From Nocardia wallacei (GTDB lineage: Bacteria > Actinomycetota > Actinomycetes > Mycobacteriales > Mycobacteriaceae), in assembly GCF_029868745.1 (NCBI RefSeq), contig NZ_JARWOP010000358.1:1-64000 (forward strand): 64,000 bases of DNA, written 5' to 3'. Shown in pieces: positions 36,101 through 43,712 of this stretch (positions are counted from its first letter, which is position 1; each line of letters opens with the position of its first letter). A program made the translations under genes and the position numbers. The notes beneath the pieces are model-generated. The model saw only the letters and a list, made by a program, of their open reading frames with translations, was not told where the DNA came from and searched no databases.

Positions 36101-37137
36101 ACGTCGACAACTACTTCCTCGATGTCACCGGCAAGACCTTCGCGGGCTGGTTCAGCGCCACGCTGGCCGGGCGCGGCAGCTGGGGGCCACTGTCGATGTC
36201 GATGGACACCGACACCCTGATCCGGTTCGCAGAGACCTGGAACGCCTTCCCGCCCATCCTGGGCACCGATCGCGGCGCGGGCCTGCCCGGCATCTCGCTG
36301 CCCGAATTCGCCACCCTGATGGCCAAATTCCTGCACGAGACCGGCGGGCGGCTGCAATTCCGCGGCGCGGAGGGCGTCGGTGGTTACGGCCATCCGGGTC
36401 TGTCGTACGCGTTCGACTCGTTCGTCATCCAGCGGCCCGGTGAGAACGCGTTCACCAAGGGTTCCTACAACACGCTGAGCGGCAACCACACCGCCTTCAC
36501 CTGCTTCCACGACCCGATCTACCTGGCCGCGTTCGGCACGTTACAGCCGACCGCGCAGGCCGTGCGCGACCGCAACGAATGGAAGGGCACCACCTGGCCC
36601 GCGGGCGTGTCGACGGACCCCGACGGCGCCGCGACCGCGTTCCTCCAGGAGGCCGACTTCTACAAGTTCCGCGGGCGCGGCGCGATCCAATCCACCGGCC
36701 GCGTGGCCTATCTGCCGATCGTGCAGTTCGTGCGGGCCTACACCGGCGACGACACCCACATCACCACCGTCAAGCAGCGGTGGCAGAACCTCGCGACCAC
36801 CCTCGCCGTCCAGGGCGTCACCCTCGCCACCGACGACGATTTCGCCACCGCGTCCACCAACGCCGACTGGAACGAGCTGTTCCAGTCCGTAACCATCCAG
36901 GCGGTCGCCATCCGCGGGCACAACAACATCGCGGGCAAGCACTACCTGCCGATGTCGAGCAGCCCGGCCGTGCTGCGCGGAACCGCCCGCGGCTCGGCCT
37001 ATTTCGTCGCCGTCGCCATCGCAGGCAACAACCCGTCCTACGGCAACGATGTGCGCAATCGCATGCTCGAGTTCATCGGCACCCTGTGGCGCACCCCGAT
37101 GCCGCCGCTGGGCGGCGGGGGCACGATCGACCTGTAG
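33112..37137 (+). CDS. Unrecognised 1,341-residue protein with GH19/lysozyme-like C-terminal domain
   Basis: ATG 33112; no strong ribosome binding site (GGA nine bases upstream). There is no signal peptide or membrane segment. Residues 1-230 are strand-rich. Residues about 240-330 contain SALGHSLGEILYSLPLAPGE and a helical stretch. A Gly/Ser segment follows at about 330-370, then a helix-rich stretch with FSNYNHAHTLTILYYEVLRH (about 405-424). A Pro/Thr spacer lies at about 799-818. The C-terminal part (about 1060-1330) is glycoside-hydrolase-19-like: KFLHETGG with Glu1076, and FYKFRGRGAIQSTGRVAY at about 1183-1200, the motif of chitinase-type endolysins. It is probably a peptidoglycan- or chitin-cleaving enzyme fused to a large structural or delivery region of unknown role. 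The sugar-isomerase-like gene follows 95 bases downstream. Confidence 0.85.
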   Translation: MDALDSFTHLGLYLIDKDTGGPIVRHPVFAEVVVHYDPGCEQDGERDGDDDAADCERSVKWAAPLGVLWTDHVGYVSYDLTRMPAPVSHRLDAEVAVRRFGQAVRRAAEDGEDGDGGSPERITIRALPYGATSWIDVLVQARFTDGAVVGRLVVPRPDVHPPHYEAGMASMQNPSLTDWQLSPSSFATNPTQLVGEDGCENLYPATLSLHEFVTRQVVRLSDSPPGPPIPAPYRPAYIDEYKVTWSALGHSLGEILYSLPLAPGESVKLAVLDWSWDSLVRRDENTKLTEEILHRTHRDRTITETVQAGLRELQHGSTFMGGVASSAGGSGSGNVGVVGLGAAVGNAWSMGGSTATSDGSRDLTAENVQVLSDSFTQASSAARELNSTVVIQARQEEKEAIQTRTFSNYNHAHTLTILYYEVLRHYRVTVRFLRRRPAVLVQYPPPLNTFDLAELLRHRAVLEPVLLDPALAPGFAALAEQDRVAKNQALHNIPAGALDKPIPQFWEGDLRFALFEFGIKTAEGLRDKTDELVMINLIVVDGNSTISRPLLVEWEKGGETENADVGERFNDTAMGWFIAKPKAPVGPVPWHDLVGFEFVLHDDDEWRMDRLAIRGFHAGGAVALLDDTDVDYYFPLNGASNTVTFIRKPGPRPADLPPTWSPAKSLAPEEYQSAQRLIDHVNSNKAYYNRAIMLATRTADISVAFETLPWADGKVLADVATPNPLEVFGNHVAYPLTGAGVAVSDPPPEAQTERLITMPTRGVFAEGKLGHCNVAEEIDNTRFWKWEEHPIPIQAPEIAPTTPTTPNPTPTNPTPTAFPQSLVNVVSPSSAPDPAGLAAALQLLGTPNIFRDMSGRAEVADLLKKLSDNTISIAEAANRAREIQAKYGGSASAGGGTGTATPSTGLGAGRTSPSDRSSTTNQDLQDLQHVLGNAQAKNLISPEDAKSAYTKVLQGAYDPEFVQVGTQRPGGTTVAVTPATDTQLAQAAAVEFFNATDVDNYFLDVTGKTFAGWFSATLAGRGSWGPLSMSMDTDTLIRFAETWNAFPPILGTDRGAGLPGISLPEFATLMAKFLHETGGRLQFRGAEGVGGYGHPGLSYAFDSFVIQRPGENAFTKGSYNTLSGNHTAFTCFHDPIYLAAFGTLQPTAQAVRDRNEWKGTTWPAGVSTDPDGAATAFLQEADFYKFRGRGAIQSTGRVAYLPIVQFVRAYTGDDTHITTVKQRWQNLATTLAVQGVTLATDDDFATASTNADWNELFQSVTIQAVAIRGHNNIAGKHYLPMSSSPAVLRGTARGSAYFVAVAIAGNNPSYGNDVRNRMLEFIGTLWRTPMPPLGGGGTIDL

Positions 37138-37232
37138 CTGCCCGAAACGGGCCGCTCCGGCGCTCGCATGCCTCATCCTGAAACTCGTCCCGCCGCACCC
37201 CGACCGCTGCCCGACGACGTACTGGAGCCGAC

Positions 37233-38882
37233 ATGACCGACTACCGGATCCCGACCCTCGCCCCGGAACCCGTCGCGCCGCCACAGACCGCGTATCTCGT
37301 GGCGAGCGGCGACCTGCGCCCCTCCGCCAATCTCGCGGGCTGGCCGACCCAGCAACTCCTGGAGAAGTCGCTGCACGACGCGTTCGCCGGACTCGGTTGG
37401 ACGCTGGCGCGCGCGCACGAGGTGGATCCGGTGAAGGGACACGGGTTCATCGACAGCCAGCGCTACGGCATCGAGGTCTTCCGGTCGGTGCCCAAGGACG
37501 CGCCCGTCGTGGTGGCGGAAGCGGTGTGGCAGTACAGCCATCACGTGCTGGCCGGGTTGCGCTCGCATCGCGGGCCGATCCTCACCGTCGCGAATTTCGA
37601 CGGCACCTGGCCCGGTCTGGTGGGCCTGCTCGGTCTCAACGCCGGGCTGACGAAGATGGGGCGGGCGTACTCGACGATCTGGTCCGCGGAGTTCACCGAC
37701 GAGTTCTTCCTCGACGGGATCAGGAGCTGGGTCGAGACCGGCACGATCACCCACGACGACTCGCATGTGCGTCCGCTGCCGCCGCTGCCCGCCGGTCCCG
37801 CCCGCGATCTCGGTGTGGCGCTGGCGGATCAGCTGCGCGCGGACAAGGCCGTCATCGGCGTGTTCGACGAGGGCTGCATGGGCATGTACAACGCGATCAT
37901 CGATGACGAATTGCTCAATCCCCTCGGCGTGTACAAGGAAAGGCTGTCGCAGAGTGCGTTGTACGCCGAGATGCTGAAGGTGCCCGACGCGGAGGCCGCG
38001 GCCGTGCGTCGCTGGCTCGACGACGCGGGCCTGCGTTTCGAGTTCGGTACCGACGAGGCCACCGAACTGACCGAGCGGCAGGTGCACGAGCAGCTGAAGA
38101 TGTACATCGCGGCGCTGCGTATCGCCGACGACTTCGGCTGTGCCGCAATAGGAATCCAGTACCAGCAGGGTCTCAAGGACCTCACCCCCGCGTCCGATCT
38201 CCCCGAGGGCCTGCTCAACAATGTGGCGCGCCCGCCGGTGCGCAGCCGCGACGGCAGCCGCGAACTCTACGCCGGTGCGCCGCTGCCGCATTTCAACGAG
38301 GCCGACGAGGGCGTCGCGGTCGACGCACTCGTCACCAACCGGATCTGGACGGCCATGAATCTGGACCCGGCCACGACCCTGCACGACGTCCGCTGGGGCG
38401 ACACGTACGTCGTGGACGGCAGAGAGGAGTTCGTGTGGGTGTACGAGATCTCCGGCTCGGTACCCGCCTCGCACCTCGACGGCGGGTACGCCGGGGCGAC
38501 CAGCCTGCGGCAGGGCCCGGTGTTCTTCCCCGCGGGCGGCGGCACCCTGTCCGGCGTGTCCAAGCCCGGTGAGATCGTCTGGTCGAGGCTCTACATCGCC
38601 GGTGCCGCACTGCATCTGGACATCGGGCGCGCCACCGTGGTGTCGCTGCCCGCCGCGGAGACCGCGCGCCGCCGTGCCGCGACGAACCCGGAGTGGCCCA
38701 TCGCGCACGTCGTGCTGCACGGCATCACCCGCGATCAGTTCATGGCCCGCCACAAGGCCAACCACGTCCAGATCGCCTATGCCCCCGACGCCGTCACCGC
38801 CGACGACGCCCTGCTGGCGAAGGCGGCGATGTTCGACCGGCTGGGCGTCGAGGTGCACCTGTGCGGCGATACCGCCGTATGA
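37233..38882 (+). CDS. L-fucose/L-arabinose isomerase-like protein
   Basis: 549 residues from ATG 37233 (GGAG seven bases upstream). It is laid out like the sugar isomerases: an N-terminal alpha/beta region with VVVAEAVWQYSHHVLAG and ILTVANFDGTWPGLVG, a middle with GVFDEGCMGMYNAII, then GCAAIGIQYQQGLKDL, PHFNEADEGVAVDAL and a late His-containing MARHKANHVQIAYAPD. Acidic and His residues suitable for binding a metal are present, but I cannot align the catalytic set with certainty. It follows the giant GH19-type gene and may act on its product, or simply be a neighbour. Confidence 0.75.
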   Translation: MTDYRIPTLAPEPVAPPQTAYLVASGDLRPSANLAGWPTQQLLEKSLHDAFAGLGWTLARAHEVDPVKGHGFIDSQRYGIEVFRSVPKDAPVVVAEAVWQYSHHVLAGLRSHRGPILTVANFDGTWPGLVGLLGLNAGLTKMGRAYSTIWSAEFTDEFFLDGIRSWVETGTITHDDSHVRPLPPLPAGPARDLGVALADQLRADKAVIGVFDEGCMGMYNAIIDDELLNPLGVYKERLSQSALYAEMLKVPDAEAAAVRRWLDDAGLRFEFGTDEATELTERQVHEQLKMYIAALRIADDFGCAAIGIQYQQGLKDLTPASDLPEGLLNNVARPPVRSRDGSRELYAGAPLPHFNEADEGVAVDALVTNRIWTAMNLDPATTLHDVRWGDTYVVDGREEFVWVYEISGSVPASHLDGGYAGATSLRQGPVFFPAGGGTLSGVSKPGEIVWSRLYIAGAALHLDIGRATVVSLPAAETARRRAATNPEWPIAHVVLHGITRDQFMARHKANHVQIAYAPDAVTADDALLAKAAMFDRLGVEVHLCGDTAV

Positions 38883-38888
38883 CCGGCG

Positions 38889-39242
38889 TCAGGGCAGCAC
38901 TTGCGGAACCACGCCCGGGTTCGTCGCGCCGACCAAGGCGCCGATCACCGTGCCGATCAGGGAACCGGCGGAACCGGTCACCGAGCCGGTAGCCAGCCCG
39001 ACCGCCGAGCCGACGGCCGAGCCGATCGAGCCGCCCGCGGAGGCGCCGTTCAGCACCGGATCGGGGATCATGGCGTCGGGGTTGGTCGCGACATCCTCGC
39101 TCTGCAGCGGAATTCCGGCGATGGGACCGGCGGTCCGGCCCGTGTCCGCGGCGGCGCCCCCGGCGAATACGGCCGCCGCGACCAACGGCGCGGCCACGAC
39201 CGACACCACGCAGCTCGCCTTGACCAAGGTGTATCGAAGCAT
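38889..39242 (-). CDS. Secreted Gly/Ala-rich hypothetical protein
   Basis: 117 residues from ATG 39242, with GGGAAGA just upstream. Sec signal peptide: LVKASCVVSVVAAPLVAAAV ending in AGGAAADTG. The mature part is Gly/Ser/Ala-rich with spaced GSAVG, GSVTG and GTVIGALVG repeats, like several secreted actinobacterial proteins of unknown function. It converges on the isomerase-like gene, with stops six bases apart. Confidence 0.75.
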   Translation of the reverse strand: MLRYTLVKASCVVSVVAAPLVAAAVFAGGAAADTGRTAGPIAGIPLQSEDVATNPDAMIPDPVLNGASAGGSIGSAVGSAVGLATGSVTGSAGSLIGTVIGALVGATNPGVVPQVLP

Positions 39243-39504
39243 TCTTCCCGACCTTTCCAACCCATTGCGCGATCCAGGGCTCACCACACGCGGTGCGGTC
39301 GCCCCCTCGCTCCCCGGGGGTCAGCAAGAATGCGGGCGCCGATGCCCATCTGAAAACCATACTGGGGGACAAGCGATCTCGTCTCTCGCCGCCGATCACC
39401 GGATGATCACGATCCCCTCGAGCCGAAGCCGGGCCTTGACCCGAGATATGTTTGTGACAAAACTAGGTCCGCCCGCATCTGTCCCAGTCCCGCGAGGAGG
39501 CGGA

Positions 39505-41181
39505 ATGACCACGCTGCGACAGCGGCTGACCCGCGCGCTCGATGCCCGCAGTCGCGGGAACACCGCACTCGGCCCCTATCACGTGACCGTCGACCGGGAT
39601 CTGCGCGTGCCCATGGACGACGGGGTGGAACTGCTCGGCGATCTCTACCGTCCCCTCGGCCCCGACCCCGCGTTGCCGACCGTCGTCATCCGCGGCCCCT
39701 ACGGCCGGCGCGGCATCATCGGCGGGGCCGCGCGCGCCCTCGCCTACGAGGGTTTCCCGGTGTTCTTCCAGAGTTCCCGCGGCACTTGGGGTTCGGGCGG
39801 CCGGTTCACCCCGCAGATCGATGAACAGCGCGACGGCATCGCCACCCACCGTTGGGTCCGCTGCCAGCCGTGGTTCACCGGCCGGCTGGCGACCTTCGGC
39901 GAAAGCTACATGGGCTACACCCAGTGGGCCGTCGCCGGAAAGATGTGCCGCGAGGATCCGGACAACGCGCCCGAGGCACTGATCCTGCAGATCACGATGC
40001 CCGATTTCGGCGAGATCACCTGGGAAAACGGGGCTTTCGCGCTGCGCAACGCCCTCGGCTGGAGCAACCTCATGGACCGCATGGGCCGTGGGCCGCGTGG
40101 CCTGGTCACCATCCCGTTCGCTGATCGACAGTTGCACAAGGCGTTCGACGTGCTGCCGTTGAGCGCGGGCGACACCGCCGCGGTCGGGCATCCCATCCAC
40201 TGGTATCAGGACTGGGTCCGGCACGAGCGGCTCACCGACGAGTACTGGACCCGGCAGTCGCACACCGAGTCGGTTTCCGATGTCACCGCGCCGGTGCTGA
40301 TGGTCACCGGCTGGTACGACATCTTCACCCCCTGGCAGCTACGGACCTACCGGCGTCTGGTCGAGGCGGGCAATCCGCCGCGGCTGACCATCGGTCCGTG
40401 GGGGCACGTGTCGCGCGGCAAAGCCGGTCCCGCGCATAGGGATTCGGTCGCCTTCTTGAAGGAGGTGTTCGCCGGTACGCCCTCCGGGCGGGCGACGCCG
40501 GTGCGCGCCTACCAGACCGGCGCGCGGCAGTGGCACGATCTCGAGGTGTGGCCCCCGGCGGGCTCGGCCGCGCGAGACTGGCTGCTGCACACCGGCGGCG
40601 GACTGGCGACGGCCGCCGGGCCCGCCGGTGTCACTCGTTACACCTACGATCCCGCCGATCCCACACCCGCCGTGGGCGGGCCGAGCCTGACTCCGCAGAC
40701 GCTGCCGATGGACAATGCCGCGCACGAGCGCCGCGCGGACGTCGCGGTGTTCCGGTCGGAGCCGCTCGGCGCACCGCTCGACATCGCCGGAGAACCGCTC
40801 GCCGCCATCCGAGTACGTTCCTCCGCGCCGAGCTTCGACGTCTTCGTCCGCCTCACCGACGTCCATCCCGACGGCCGCTCGATCACGGTCTGCGACGGCA
40901 TCCGCCGCATCGGCTCGATCGGTTCCGCCGCCACCGATCCACCGCCCGACGACGACGGGTTCCGAGTGGTCGAGGTCGCGCTGTGGCCAGCGTTCCATCG
41001 CTTCGCGGCCGGTCACCGCATCGGGGTGCAGGTGAGTTCCGGAGCGCATCCGCGCTACGCGCGCAATCCGGGCACCGGCGAACCCGCGGACACGGCCGCC
41101 ACCATCCGCGCCGCTCGCCAGGAGATCTCCCACGAGGGGCCGCACGCCTCGCACATCACCCTTCCGGTGTGGACCCCATGA
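39505..41181 (+). CDS. CocE/NonD-family serine hydrolase
   Basis: 558 residues from ATG 39505 (GAGGAGG upstream). Alpha/beta-hydrolase with the Ser nucleophile in FGESYMGYTQW, Asp in TGWYDIFTPW and His in GPWGHVS. The C-terminal jelly-roll typical of cocaine-esterase and X-Pro dipeptidyl-peptidase-like enzymes is visible, with DVFVRLTDVHPDGRSI. There is no signal peptide. Substrate unknown, probably an ester or a proline-containing peptide. Confidence 0.9.
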   Translation: MTTLRQRLTRALDARSRGNTALGPYHVTVDRDLRVPMDDGVELLGDLYRPLGPDPALPTVVIRGPYGRRGIIGGAARALAYEGFPVFFQSSRGTWGSGGRFTPQIDEQRDGIATHRWVRCQPWFTGRLATFGESYMGYTQWAVAGKMCREDPDNAPEALILQITMPDFGEITWENGAFALRNALGWSNLMDRMGRGPRGLVTIPFADRQLHKAFDVLPLSAGDTAAVGHPIHWYQDWVRHERLTDEYWTRQSHTESVSDVTAPVLMVTGWYDIFTPWQLRTYRRLVEAGNPPRLTIGPWGHVSRGKAGPAHRDSVAFLKEVFAGTPSGRATPVRAYQTGARQWHDLEVWPPAGSAARDWLLHTGGGLATAAGPAGVTRYTYDPADPTPAVGGPSLTPQTLPMDNAAHERRADVAVFRSEPLGAPLDIAGEPLAAIRVRSSAPSFDVFVRLTDVHPDGRSITVCDGIRRIGSIGSAATDPPPDDDGFRVVEVALWPAFHRFAAGHRIGVQVSSGAHPRYARNPGTGEPADTAATIRAARQEISHEGPHASHITLPVWTP

Positions 41182-41238
41182 GCGCCGGCCGGTTGTGTCA
41201 CACTTACCGTCCAGGGTTCTCTTGCCCGAGGGGTAACC

Positions 41239-41643
41239 ATGCGCATCGTGCCGGTCCTGCTTGCGATCTCGGTGTGCTGTCTGGTCGCCTGTAAGTCGGG
41301 CGATAGCGGGCCCGGTGTGACAACGGTGCCGACGACGAATTCCGTGGCGACGGTGGTCCCTGCCAGTCCCCTTGGGACGGTGCAGAGTTCACGACCGGCC
41401 CGGCCGAACAGTCCGGGTTTCGGTCCGCCCGCGCCCGGATCGGACGTGCCCGCCGAACGGCCCGCGCCCGGCGGCGGTGACGACCTGCCGCCCACGGCGG
41501 TCATCTCGCCGGGCAAACCCGTTACCGGCGCGGGCATTCCGACCTCCGTGACGCCGCTACCCCCGCGGCCGCGCAGCGCCGAGCCGCCACCGTCCAGCAT
41601 TCCGCGACCGGCGCCCGGCACGGGAACCACACCGTCGCCATGA
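41239..41643 (+). CDS. Proline-rich lipoprotein
   Basis: 134 residues from ATG 41239 (GAGGGG upstream). Lipoprotein signal with the lipobox LVAC (Cys at residue 18). The mature part is a disordered Pro/Ser/Thr/Gly tail, probably a linker in the cell wall. Its stop overlaps the next start (ATGA), so the two genes are coupled. Confidence 0.8.
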   Translation: MRIVPVLLAISVCCLVACKSGDSGPGVTTVPTTNSVATVVPASPLGTVQSSRPARPNSPGFGPPAPGSDVPAERPAPGGGDDLPPTAVISPGKPVTGAGIPTSVTPLPPRPRSAEPPPSSIPRPAPGTGTTPSP

Positions 41644-42536
41644 TCTCCGAGCGACCGGGCGATTCGGCGTCTTTTCAACGGGCCGTCTCGGTTGCGGTCG
41701 CGGTCTCGCAGGCCACGCTGACCGCCACCGTCCTGTACTTCTTCGGGCTCACCTACACCCGGTCGTGGTACGCGCATTTCGGTGTCGACGCGCGATTCCT
41801 GGATCTCAGCGCGCAGGACTACGTGGTCAGAAGCCTCAACGGCGCGTTCTTTCCCGTCGTTGTCGCGCTGTTGATCGTCTCGGGTCTCGTTGCGGCACAG
41901 CGGGTGCCGATCATGGTCGCCGCCCGGGTCCGGCGGCCGCGGCGGGTATTGCGAATCTGGGCGGGCGGCGTCGCCGTCGCCGGAACCGCGCTCGGTGCGG
42001 CGGTGGCGGTCGGGGTGCTCGTCCGCGGCCACCTGCCGCACGCCATGAGCCTCGGTCTGCCGGTGATGCTGCTCACGAGCGTGGGGTTAGTCGGATATCG
42101 CCTACACCTGGAGACCGGTTATCGCGCCCTGCTGCATCGCGGTCGTCGCCGCCGACCGCCACCGACGTCCTGGGTCCTCATCCTGGCGTTGCTGATCCTC
42201 GGCTTCCTCGGAACGTTCTGGGCTATCGGGTCGTACGCCGCCGAGCAGGCCGGGCGAGACGCACGGGCGGCGGAGGAAGGCGGCCTGCCCGGCCAGCCGG
42301 TCGCGGTGATATTCAGCGTCGACCGGCTCGCCATCGGAGGCGGCGGCGCCCGGGTCGACGCGATCACCACCCCGGGCGACAAGTACCGCTTCCAGTACAG
42401 CGGCCTGCTCCTGCTCGCCCGCTCCAACGACAAATACATTCTCGTGCCACACAATTGGAGCGCACGACACGGCGACCGCGTATTCGTCATCAACGCGAGC
42501 GACGAACTACGCATCGACCTCGCACCCCATCCCTGA
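41640..42536 (+). CDS. Integral membrane protein of unknown function
   Basis: 298 residues from ATG 41640, coupled to the lipoprotein by an ATGA overlap. About five hydrophobic segments in the first 210 residues (including FFPVVVALLIVSGLVAAQ and WVLILALLILGFLGTFWAIG), then an extracytoplasmic domain of about 90 residues with YRFQYSGLLLLARSNDKYI. No family recognised. The lipoprotein may be its partner outside the membrane. Confidence 0.8.
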   Translation: MISERPGDSASFQRAVSVAVAVSQATLTATVLYFFGLTYTRSWYAHFGVDARFLDLSAQDYVVRSLNGAFFPVVVALLIVSGLVAAQRVPIMVAARVRRPRRVLRIWAGGVAVAGTALGAAVAVGVLVRGHLPHAMSLGLPVMLLTSVGLVGYRLHLETGYRALLHRGRRRRPPPTSWVLILALLILGFLGTFWAIGSYAAEQAGRDARAAEEGGLPGQPVAVIFSVDRLAIGGGGARVDAITTPGDKYRFQYSGLLLLARSNDKYILVPHNWSARHGDRVFVINASDELRIDLAPHP

Positions 42537-42660
42537 AGGAGCCGCAGCTCAGGCCCCACCCCTGCCCTGCCGTCGCCCCTCCGCCGCCAGTGTCCTAACC
42601 CCCTGTGGCACAACCGAACCCACGCCTCATAGGGTGAAGGATCAAGTCCGAGGAGCCCCG

Positions 42661-42804
42661 ATGAAGCGCCTACTGTTCCTACTGATCGCCATCATCATCG
42701 CCCTGTCCACCCTCGACTACAGCCAATCCGCAGGCCACTACGGAATCCTGATAGCCGCAGGCATAATCTCTCTCCTCCTCCTGACCGACAAACTCATCGA
42801 GTAA
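42661..42804 (+). CDS. Small two-segment hydrophobic protein
   Basis: 47 residues from ATG 42661, with a strong ribosome binding site (GAGGAG seven bases upstream). Two hydrophobic stretches, LLFLLIAIIIALST and GILIAAGIISLLLLTD, flank a short polar loop. It is a probable membrane microprotein with no known family. Codon use is less GC-biased than in its neighbours. Confidence 0.6.
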   Translation: MKRLLFLLIAIIIALSTLDYSQSAGHYGILIAAGIISLLLLTDKLIE

Positions 42805-42936
42805 CCGAGCTTCGGCCCGCACCTTGATTCCCGCCGGGGGGCGCCGCACTCGTGCACGGTGACGAAATGCTCTATCGCGCAGTGAATATCGAGCGAATGA
42901 TTCCGCCTGAAATATTTCGTATGCAGGAGGAGAAAT

Positions 42937-43233
42937 ATGAACAGGCGAACCATAGGCTCAGCAGTGCTCGCATGTGCCGCTATCGGCGGGCTCACTACGT
43001 TCGCTGCGGGCTCCGCATCGGCGGAAACCAACATTCGCTCATATTCGGGCTACGGAGCAGAACAAGCTTGCAATTTCGACAAGGCCCGCACCCCCTACCG
43101 CGCAGGCGAAGAAGTCGTGCTGTGCGATCGCGGCAATCGGGGCGTGTACCACCTCACCGTAGTTCCCAACGCCGAAATCCCGCTCCACCTCGCCAGACTC
43201 GCGGTCACCGGAAGCTTCGACGGTCTGTCGTAA
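42937..43233 (+). CDS. Small secreted protein
   Basis: 98 residues from ATG 42937, with GGAGGAG upstream. Signal peptide: RTIGSAVLACAAIGGLTTFA followed by GSASA. The mature part is about 68 residues with two cysteines (QACNFDK and VVLCDRG), probably forming a disulfide. The upstream region is AT-rich for this genome and probably holds the promoter. Confidence 0.75.
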   Translation: MNRRTIGSAVLACAAIGGLTTFAAGSASAETNIRSYSGYGAEQACNFDKARTPYRAGEEVVLCDRGNRGVYHLTVVPNAEIPLHLARLAVTGSFDGLS

Positions 43234-43475
43234 CGGCCTATCCGATCCATCGGTACGGACGACGCCCATGACTATCGGGGCGATCAGCGCTCCCAACAGC
43301 GCGGTCATTACGCAGACGAGGGTGATTACTCGCCGCATCGGCATAATGGGCACGGTCCCTGGCAGATGCTGAACACAACTTTGCGAAGCTCATACCGGGT
43401 GGGTGATGTCCTGTTCCCTGCCGCGGCGGAGAGTGCAAGGTATCCGATTCGCCGCGGCGCGTGGGAAGGGTAGCG

Positions 43476-43700
43476 ATGGACGAGACTGTGAGAAGTTCAG
43501 GGGGGTCGCGACTTTCGGCGGGGCAGTGGGTGGCTGTCGTGCTGACTGTGTTGGCGGCGGTGTTCGTCATCGAGAACCGGGGGCGGGTCGAGATCGAGTT
43601 TTTGTTGATCACGATTCGTTCGCCGATGTGGCTGGTGTTGCTGGTGGTGTTCGCTGTCGGATGGCTCTCGGGGATGCTGTTTCGGCGGGTGCGGCGCTGA
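43476..43700 (+). CDS. LapA-domain membrane protein
   Basis: 74 residues from ATG 43476, preceded by GGAAGGG. Two hydrophobic segments (WVAVVLTVLAAVFVIENRG and MWLVLLVVFAVGWLSGMLF) with the ENRG...V.F signature of lipopolysaccharide-assembly-A-like proteins, here a generic small membrane protein of actinobacteria. Function unknown. Confidence 0.8.
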   Translation: MDETVRSSGGSRLSAGQWVAVVLTVLAAVFVIENRGRVEIEFLLITIRSPMWLVLLVVFAVGWLSGMLFRRVRR

Positions 43701-43712
43701 ATCGTAGAGCGA

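Noticed and set aside
33655-36510. Minus-strand frame of about 950 codons
   Set aside because: Shadow of the GH19-tipped protein; composition is Arg/His/Gln-heavy and has no recognisable domain.
43039-43353. Minus-strand frame of 104 codons with a hydrophobic start
   Set aside because: Most of it is antisense to the secreted small protein. The first 40 codons look plausible for a membrane peptide, but the rest has no support.
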